This document shows, in pieces, positions 7,467-12,178 of a stretch of DNA of 13,127 bases (position 1 is its first letter; each line of letters opens with the position of its first letter). The DNA is from UBA668 sp038328705 (GTDB taxonomy: Bacteria > Actinomycetota > Acidimicrobiia > Acidimicrobiales > Ilumatobacteraceae), in the NCBI GenBank assembly GCA_038328705.1, contig JBBQMG010000118.1, positions 1-13,127 of the forward strand. The letters run 5' to 3'. The translations under genes were made by a program, and so were the position numbers. Below the pieces are notes generated by a model. That model made no database searches. It worked only from the letters and a program-made list of their open reading frames with translations, and was not told the origin of the DNA.

Positions 7467-8198
7467 GTGGGATGGGAGGCACTCGGGCAGTGGGGCGATG
7501 ACGTCGTTCGCATCGAACCGCTCGCTGGCGGAGTCGCCAACGACGTGTGGAGTGTGCGCTTCGACGGGCGCCTCGCTGTCGGTCGTCTCGGTGTCAGGAG
7601 CGACGCTGATCTCGCGTGGGAGACCGAGCTTCTCGAACACCTCGACCGCGAAGGTCTGACCGTGCCGGTTCCGATCCCGACGACGGACGGCCGGATGTTC
7701 GTCGGCGGTCTGGCGGTGATGACCTACGTGTAGGGCGGACCGCCCGAGACCGGCGCCGACTGGCGTCGCGTGGCCGACACGCTGCGCCGGCTGCATCAGC
7801 TGACGCAGGGCTGGCCGCAGCGCCCAGGCTGGCGATCGTCGAGCGACCTCCTGCATGCCGAGACCGCGACGAAGATCGACCTGCGCGCGATGCCGCCTGA
7901 GGGTGTTGCTCGATGCCGGGCAGCGTGGGCGCGGCTCGTGGGACGTCAGACGTGCGTCCTGCACGGCGACCTCAACCCTGGCAACGTTCGCATGACCTCG
8001 GATTGGGTCGCGCTGATCGACTGGGACGAGTCGCATGTCGACGTCGCCGACCTCGACCTGGTGCTGCCCCACAACGCCGCCGGTCTCGACGACGGCGCGC
8101 ACGACATCGCCGAGCAAGCGTCGGCCGCGTGGGAGGCCGCCGTCTGCTGGGACGACGAATACTCAGTCAGGCGGCTTGCCGAAGTTCGAGCGCTTTGA
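7467..8198 (+). pseudogene. APH-family phosphotransferase interrupted by an in-frame TAG
   Basis: A GTG at 7467 (or 7461) opens a frame with the start of an aminoglycoside-phosphotransferase-type kinase: a Gly-rich ATP lobe (LAGGVANDVW near 19-28) up to VMTYV, where a TAG occurs at 7731-7733. The same frame continues without shift as GGPPETGADWRRVADTLRRL and carries the catalytic loop HGDLNPGN (His166, Asp168, Asn173) and the metal-binding IDWD (Asp185), ending at 8198. One base change, for example GAG to TAG, would restore about 243 residues. APH-family kinases phosphorylate small molecules, including antibiotics; the substrate here is unknown. A GTG at 7770 could restart the catalytic half, but a kinase without its ATP lobe should be inactive. 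TAG ends benE, the agmatine deiminase gene and the next kinase, so it is a true stop in this genome. Confidence 0.8.
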
Positions 8199-8268
8199 CC
8201 GGCGTCATCGAATCGATGGTCTTGACGGCGATGTGGTGTGTTCGTCCAGACCGAAGCCCGACATGCGC

Positions 8269-8307
8269 CCGGTCCATTATCGTCAGCGGAATGCGACAAT
8301 GGACCGG
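8269..8307. promoter_or_regulatory. Strong hairpin immediately upstream of the intact APH-family kinase
   Basis: The 14-nt arms 8269-8282 and 8294-8307 pair with a single mismatch around an 11-nt loop; the outer ten pairs include CCGGTCC with GGACCGG. The right arm ends 8 nt before the kinase ATG and covers the only purine-rich segment that could serve as its ribosome binding site. No T-run follows, so a translational control element or operator fits better than a terminator. The rest of the 117-bp gap holds nothing else I can identify. Confidence 0.5.
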
Positions 8308-8315
8308 TCCCAGCG

Positions 8316-9002
8316 ATGACTGATCCACCGCTTCTCGGGCGCGGTCGAGCGGCCGACGTTTTCGACCTCGGCGACGGCCGCGTTCTGCGGCGCTATCGCA
8401 CTCCCCACCCTGGCGTGGCGCAGCGCGAGGCGACTGCCATGCGGCAACTCCGCGCACACGGCGCGCCGATTCCGGAGGTGTATTCGGCCGACGGCGACGA
8501 GATGATCATGGAGCGCATCACAGGGCGCTCGATGATGGATGTGCTGACCTCGCGACCGTGGAGGGCCGGCGCAATGGGCCAGCTGCTGGCCGAGGTTCAA
8601 CGGCAGATCCATGCAGTGCCGGCCGGTGACATCGACCTGCCTCGGTTCAGCGAGGGCACCGCGATCCTCCACTTCGATCTGCACCCCGACAATGTCATGC
8701 TCACCGATCACGGCCCGGTGGTGATCGACTGGAGCAACGTTGTAGTCGGCGACCCCCTCGCAGACGTGATGTTCAGCTGGATGCTGATGAGCACCGGCGA
8801 GCCCGACTCCGTTCCGCTGCTACTGCGCCCCATCGTGCGTCGGATCCGACGGAGCCTGGTCGCCGGCTTCATCGAGGGCACCCCGATCGACGATGCCGCG
8901 AGAGCGTGGGTGCAGGTGGTGTGTGAACGTCGCATCGGCGATCCCAACACGACCGCCGCCGAGAAGGCCAACGTCCGCAAGTTCGCCGAGCGGCTGGTCT
9001 AG
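8316..9002 (+). CDS. APH/phosphotransferase family kinase
   Basis: From the ATG at 8316 this is a 228-residue small-molecule kinase of the aminoglycoside phosphotransferase fold. The N-lobe begins LLGRGRAADVFDLGDGRVLR with the Gly-rich loop. An EVYSADGDEMIMERITG hinge follows, then the catalytic loop HFDLHPDN (His119, Asp121, Asn126) and VIDWSN (Asp138, the metal-binding DFG equivalent). All core residues are present, so it should be active. The substrate is unknown: many actinobacterial members are orphan kinases, not proven resistance enzymes. The frame is open upstream to 8238, but that part would translate through the hairpin and lacks family character, so 8316 is preferred although its ribosome binding site is weak. 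It follows the broken APH-type gene; the two are not close copies. The stop is TAG, 46 bp before the antitoxin. Confidence 0.85.
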   Translation: MTDPPLLGRGRAADVFDLGDGRVLRRYRTPHPGVAQREATAMRQLRAHGAPIPEVYSADGDEMIMERITGRSMMDVLTSRPWRAGAMGQLLAEVQRQIHAVPAGDIDLPRFSEGTAILHFDLHPDNVMLTDHGPVVIDWSNVVVGDPLADVMFSWMLMSTGEPDSVPLLLRPIVRRIRRSLVAGFIEGTPIDDAARAWVQVVCERRIGDPNTTAAEKANVRKFAERLV

Positions 9003-9003
9003 C

Positions 9004-9035
9004 CCGTACGTACGGCTGGCTCCGACGCGTACGTG
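9004..9035. promoter_or_regulatory. Candidate toxin-antitoxin operator (CGTACG palindromes)
   Basis: The short gap before the antitoxin holds a perfect 12-bp palindrome CCGTACGTACGG (9004-9015) and a second CGTACG palindrome within CGTACGTG (9028-9035). Phd/VapB-type antitoxins usually repress their own promoter at palindromes in this position; the assignment here is inference from placement. Confidence 0.4.
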
Positions 9036-9048
9036 CTCGTCTCGGCAC

Positions 9049-9273
9049 ATGCTCTTCACCGCTTCCAAACTGCGCGAGAACATTCATCGAGTCCTCGACC
9101 AGGTGCTCGAGACGGGCGAGCCCGTCGAGATCGAGCGCAATGGTCGACGACTTCGCATCGTGGCCGATGAGCAGCCGAGCCGACTCGATCGTCTGGTCCG
9201 CCGACCCGAGGCGGTGGTCGGCGACAGCGCCGATTTCGTGCACCTCGATTGGTCCGGCGAGTGGCAGGGGTGA
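9049..9273 (+). CDS. Phd/YefM (VapB-like) family antitoxin
   Basis: This 74-residue protein begins MLFTASKLRENIHRVLDQVL and continues through ETGEPVEIERNGRRLRIV, the DNA-binding fold of Phd/YefM antitoxins. The acidic, Trp-containing tail (DFVHLDWSGEW) is typical of the toxin-wrapping segment in PIN-partner antitoxins. It should neutralise the adjacent PIN RNase and repress its own operon. The ATG at 9049 gives the normal family length; the frame extends upstream only as non-family sequence inside the kinase gene. Its TGA overlaps the GTG start of the toxin (GTGA), the usual coupled arrangement. It appears intact although its partner is damaged. Confidence 0.87.
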   Translation: MLFTASKLRENIHRVLDQVLETGEPVEIERNGRRLRIVADEQPSRLDRLVRRPEAVVGDSADFVHLDWSGEWQG

Positions 9274-9770
9274 TCCGTCTCGACACGCACGCGGTCGTGT
9301 GGTTGTTCACGGGCGAGCTCGAGCGCTTCACCAAGAAGGGCCGCGCAGCGATCGACACCCAGCAATTGGTCGTCTCGCCGATCGTGCAGCTCGAGCTCAC
9401 CCACCTGCACGAGATCGGGCGTTTGACCGTCGGCGGAGCCGACATCCTCGGCGATCTCGCCTCACGGATCGGGCTGTCGACGTCCGACCAGTCAATGCTG
9501 TCGGTGGTGCAGGCGGCAGCTGGCCTGACCTGGACGCAAGATCCGTTCGACCGGTTGATCGTCGCCGATGCATTGTCGGCGAACTGCCCACTGCTGACGA
9601 AGGACGAAGGACGAAGTGATTCGCAGACACGTGTCCATCGCCCGCTGGTGACCGGGGCGGAGGAGCCTGCTGAGAATCATGCCGGTGGTCAATCTGCAAG
9701 TGCCGGCGGTTCAGCTGAACCGTTTCGAGGCAGGTCCGGTCACGGAAACTCTTTGAGACCCCTTCCGTAG
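9270..9770 (+). CDS. PIN-domain toxin (VapC-like) with frameshifted C-terminus
   Basis: The GTG at 9270 overlaps the antitoxin stop and gives the family start MIRLDTHAVVWL. PIN-type acidic residues are visible: Asp5, Glu42, Asp94 in DPFDRLIVAD, and Asp112 in LLTKDE. PIN toxins are Mg-dependent RNases that cut tRNA or rRNA. After KDE the frame leaves the family pattern and adds about 53 unrelated residues, ending at 9770. The cause is visible: AGGACGA occurs twice in tandem (9601-9607 and 9608-9614). Removing one 7-bp copy gives KDEVIRRHVSIARW and a stop at 9649-9651, a 124-residue protein with the Trp ending usual for this family. The catalytic core is retained, so residual activity is possible. 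An in-frame TTG at 9249 is a less likely start. The abnormal tail reads through the left 23-bp direct repeat. Confidence 0.8.
   Translation: MIRLDTHAVVWLFTGELERFTKKGRAAIDTQQLVVSPIVQLELTHLHEIGRLTVGGADILGDLASRIGLSTSDQSMLSVVQAAAGLTWTQDPFDRLIVADALSANCPLLTKDEGRSDSQTRVHRPLVTGAEEPAENHAGGQSASAGGSAEPFRGRSGHGNSLRPLP
9601..9614 (+). repeat. 7-bp tandem duplication in the PIN toxin gene
   Basis: AGGACGA is repeated exactly head to tail. Because 7 is not a multiple of 3, the second copy shifts the toxin frame just after its last catalytic segment. The sequence beyond resumes the family C-terminus in the shifted frame, which identifies the duplication as the lesion. Confidence 0.85.
9706..9728 (+). repeat. 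Left copy of a 23-bp direct repeat flanking the DUF222-HNH gene
   Basis: This 23-bp sequence matches 10613-10635 at 22 of 23 positions, in the same orientation. It contains a perfect 16-bp palindrome CGGTTCAGCTGAACCG (9707-9722) followed by TTTCGA. It lies 51 bp before the HNH gene ATG and just beyond the original end of the PIN toxin gene. Confidence 0.75.
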
Positions 9771-9779
9771 TGTTCGATC

Positions 9780-10552
9780 ATGGGCACCACTTCTGCGCCT
9801 CCCGTCAGCCACACCTCAGCGAACCCCCATTTGACGGATGTGCCGTTGGAGCACTTGGAGGCCGAGTTGTGCACGTGGTCAGCCAATCTCGCCGCTGCTG
9901 AGTACCGCTGGTTCGCGTTGCTCGCCGAGTTCGACAGGCGGCTCGGTTGGCAGCAATGGGAATGCCACTCGTGCGTGGCCTGGATGGCATGGCAACTCGG
10001 TCGCGATGCCATCCACCGCACGCAAGAAGCTCCGCGTCGCCCATGCCCTCGCCGTCTCATCACGGATCGCGGAACAGATGCGACTCGGCCGTCTGTCGTA
10101 CTCCAACGTGCGCGCGATCACTCGCATGACCGAGCCTGCCAACCAAGCGAGCCTGGTCGACATCGCGCTCGCTGGCACCGCCGCCCAAGTCGAACGGGTC
10201 GTCGCCGGCTACCGACGATCCCTGCCACCCGACGACGACGCCAGGCTGCGACCACCTCGCACGACGCGAGATCCACCATCTCCACCATCGCGGTCACGGC
10301 GGCACGAACGAGATCGACAACCTGCTCTTGGTGTGCTCCTACCACCGCCACCGCCTCCACGAAGGCGGCTGGCAAGCTCATCGGATGCCGGACAGTACGG
10401 TGGAGTTCACGCTCCCCAACGGCCGAATCCTGCCCGCAAGCTCCGTAACACCGGACGGAAGGCCGACGATGTCCAGGCCAGCGCCAGACGCGCCGCCGAC
10501 GGCCGTTGCCAATGGCAAGGCGACCGCCTCGACCTTGACTGGACCCTCATGA
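9780..10552 (+). pseudogene. DUF222 - HNH endonuclease (REP13E12-like), frameshifted and internally deleted
   Basis: Three consecutive frames carry one family. Frame 1, from the ATG at 9780 to about 10008, encodes the DUF222 N-terminus (EAELCTWSANLAAAEYRW, then CHSCVAWMAWQL). The next frame, about 10009-10240, encodes PSTARKKLRVAHAL, then GRLSYSNVRAITRM and VERVVAGYRRSL. A third frame, about 10240-10552, encodes the HNH nuclease: PGCDHLARREIHHLHHRGHG, then GTNEIDNLLLVCSYH and LHEGGW. The middle of DUF222 proteins, more than 100 residues between the VAGYRR region and the zinc/HNH module, is absent; the join falls near 10228-10242. A WQGDRLDLDWTLMTLF segment at about 10508-10555, back in the second frame, may be the original C-terminus, implying another shift. 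Intact members are multi-copy actinobacterial HNH proteins. This copy cannot make a full protein. Confidence 0.8.
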
Positions 10553-10612
10553 CCCTCTTCTCCCACACACCATGGCATGACCCGTGGAGAACCGCTTGGA
10601 ACGAATGGCAGA

Positions 10613-10635
10613 GCGGTTCAGCTGAATCGTTTCGA
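10613..10635 (+). repeat. Right copy of the 23-bp direct repeat flanking the DUF222-HNH gene
   Basis: It matches 9706-9728 except for one C-to-T change that breaks the outer part of the palindrome (GGTTCAGCTGAATC). It lies about 60 bp after the HNH remnant and 40 bp before the GNAT stop. The two copies bracket 907 bp, start to start, containing only the DUF222-HNH gene. Confidence 0.75.
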
Positions 10636-10674
10636 CCGCTCACAGCAGTCTCGACTCCTCGCACCGCACCCGTA

Positions 10675-11085
10675 CTATTCCTTCAGGGCGATGAGGCCGG
10701 CGGTTGCGGGGCGAAAGCCGCAGGCGTCTATGTAGAAGCTGCGCAGGTGCTCGTCGAAGTCGACGTGCAGCCACTCGCAACCCGCCGCCTTCGCGTGCTC
10801 GCGGGCAACTGCAACGACGCCGGTGCCGACGTCATTGCCACGGGCTGAGACTGCGACCATCGTGTCCTGTAGCCAGGCGTGCACCACTCCGTCCCAGGGC
10901 ACGTTCACAAACCCGACGAGTTGTCCATCGCTGCGAGCCGTCGCCCAACCAAGGCTGTGATTCGCGGTCTGAAGCTCCCAATCCCACTCAGCGCCCGTGA
11001 ACACGCGGGTGTCGAAGGCCTCCGCATGCAGCACGTTGAGTTCCTCATTGTTGAACGGGCCACCCCATTCATAGACAACGTCCAC
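10675..11085 (-). CDS. GNAT family N-acetyltransferase
   Basis: This 136-residue protein has the acetyl-CoA-binding signature of GNAT enzymes: TMVAVSARGNDVGTGVVAVA (75-94), where RGNDVG is the pyrophosphate loop, then EWLHVDFDEHLRSFYIDACG (104-123), which includes the FYxxxGF motif ending in Phe124. The beta-strand GQLVGFVNVPWDG near 54-66 fits the preceding GNAT strand. It transfers an acetyl group from acetyl-CoA to an amine or similar acceptor. The GTG at 11085 starts 2 bp after the TAG of the agmatine deiminase, so the genes are coupled. The frame is open further upstream, but that part is antisense-like sequence within the deiminase gene. Acetylation of a polyamine or carbamoylputrescine-type product would fit the neighbours, but the acceptor is not shown by the sequence. 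Confidence 0.85.
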   Translation of the reverse strand: MDVVYEWGGPFNNEELNVLHAEAFDTRVFTGAEWDWELQTANHSLGWATARSDGQLVGFVNVPWDGVVHAWLQDTMVAVSARGNDVGTGVVAVAREHAKAAGCEWLHVDFDEHLRSFYIDACGFRPATAGLIALKE

Positions 11086-11087
11086 AG

Positions 11088-12131
11088 CTAGACCGCCGGC
11101 TGTTGCTGCGTGATGCAGTGGATGCCGCCGCCGCTGGCGAAGATGTCGCGGGCGTCGTGGAGCACTATCTCGCGACCGGGGTAGACGCCTTCCAGAATCG
11201 AGGCGGCGACGTCGTCGTTCGGGTCGTTGAAACTGCACAGGATCACGGCGCCGTTGCAGATGTAGTGGTTGAGGTAGCTCCAGTCGACCAGCTCGCCGTC
11301 GGCATCGTGGGTCTGCACCGGGGCCGGCACCTCGACCACTTCCAACTCGCGACCCTTTGCGTCGGTGGAACCTCGCAGTAGCTCGATGTACTCGTTGGTC
11401 ACCTCGAAGTCGGGGTGCGACGGATCGGTCTGGCGGTGCGCCAACAGTACGCCTGGGCGAACGAAGCAGGCACAGATGTCGACATGCCCGCGGGTACCGA
11501 ATCGGTCGTAGTCCTTCGTGAGCCCGCGTGGCAGCCAGATGATCTTGCTCACGCCGAGGCACGCCTTCATCTCGGTTTCCACCGACTCGGTGTTCATGGT
11601 TGGATTGCGACCAGGGTCCAGCTGCACGGTGGTGGTGCACAACACCGTGCCCTCACCATCGACGTGGATGCCGCCGCCCTCGTTTACCATCGGCGAGCTG
11701 AACAACTCGGCACCCGCAAGGCCCGCCATGTAGGCGCCGACGTGTTGCTCGTCGGTCCAGTCGGAGAAGCCGCCCTCCCCCCACGCATTGAACTTCCAAT
11801 GAGTTGCGCCCAGTCGGCCGTCGGGATGCGTCAGGAAGGTCGGCCCGCTGTCGCGCGCCCACGAGTCACCGATCGGTGTTTCGTGAATCTCGATGGAGTC
11901 GTCGACCAGGGCGCGCGCAACGTCACCATCGCCCACGTTGCACACCAACGACACCGGCTCGAAGCGGTTGATCGTGTTGGCCACGCAGGCCCACACGTCG
12001 CGCACGGTGCTCAGCAGCCCGTCACTGCCGTCGCCGAAGCCTTCGTTGGCAGGCGGGAACTCCATCCATGTGCGCTCGTGCGGCGCCCACTCGGGCGGCA
12101 TCGAGAAGCCTTCGGTGCGAGGTGTGGTCAT
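11088..12131 (-). CDS. aguA: Agmatine deiminase family protein
   Basis: This 347-residue enzyme of the guanidino-group-modifying superfamily should convert agmatine to N-carbamoylputrescine and ammonia. Diagnostic motifs are MPPEWAPHERTWMEFPP (11-27), DSWARDSGPTF (89-99, Asp94), NEGGGIHVDGEGT (150-162, Glu151), RGHVDI (214-219, His216) and the catalytic-Cys motif ASGGGIHCITQQQP with Cys339. Length and motifs match bacterial AguA. The third motif reads DRFGTRGHVDI where classic AguA has EDTDGHVDN, so substrate preference could differ, for example another guanidino compound. The start is firm: AAGGAG lies 7 nt before the ATG. The gene follows ureC by 47 bp and precedes the GNAT gene by 2 bp, suggesting shared expression in nitrogen or polyamine turnover. 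Confidence 0.88.
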   Translation of the reverse strand: MTTPRTEGFSMPPEWAPHERTWMEFPPANEGFGDGSDGLLSTVRDVWACVANTINRFEPVSLVCNVGDGDVARALVDDSIEIHETPIGDSWARDSGPTFLTHPDGRLGATHWKFNAWGEGGFSDWTDEQHVGAYMAGLAGAELFSSPMVNEGGGIHVDGEGTVLCTTTVQLDPGRNPTMNTESVETEMKACLGVSKIIWLPRGLTKDYDRFGTRGHVDICACFVRPGVLLAHRQTDPSHPDFEVTNEYIELLRGSTDAKGRELEVVEVPAPVQTHDADGELVDWSYLNHYICNGAVILCSFNDPNDDVAASILEGVYPGREIVLHDARDIFASGGGIHCITQQQPAV

Positions 12132-12138
12132 CGTGGTT

Positions 12139-12144
12139 CTCCTT
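12139..12144 (-). promoter_or_regulatory. Ribosome binding site of the agmatine deiminase gene
   Basis: AAGGAG on the minus strand, 7 nt before the ATG at 12131, is the clearest Shine-Dalgarno in the right-hand block and fixes the start. The 47-bp gap after ureC shows no terminator hairpin, supporting read-through from the urease gene. Confidence 0.75.
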
Positions 12145-12178
12145 GGCGAAACGTCGTCGGTAACATCATCATTGAACG

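Noticed and set aside
7731..7733. Amber suppression or selenocysteine/pyrrolysine-like recoding at the kinase TAG
   Set aside because: Three neighbouring intact genes end at TAG in the expected place, and no recoding element is evident. A point mutation or sequence error is simpler.
7770..8198. A separate, translated catalytic half of the broken kinase starting at GTG 7770
   Set aside because: It lacks the ATP-binding lobe and a good ribosome binding site, so it was treated as the 3' part of the pseudogene.
9762..9777. Possible SOS/LexA box (TCGAAC-N4-GTTCGA type) before the DUF222-HNH gene, since REP13E12 genes can be damage-inducible
   Set aside because: Only the right half-site GTTCGA (9772-9777) is present; the left six bases, CTTCCG, do not match.
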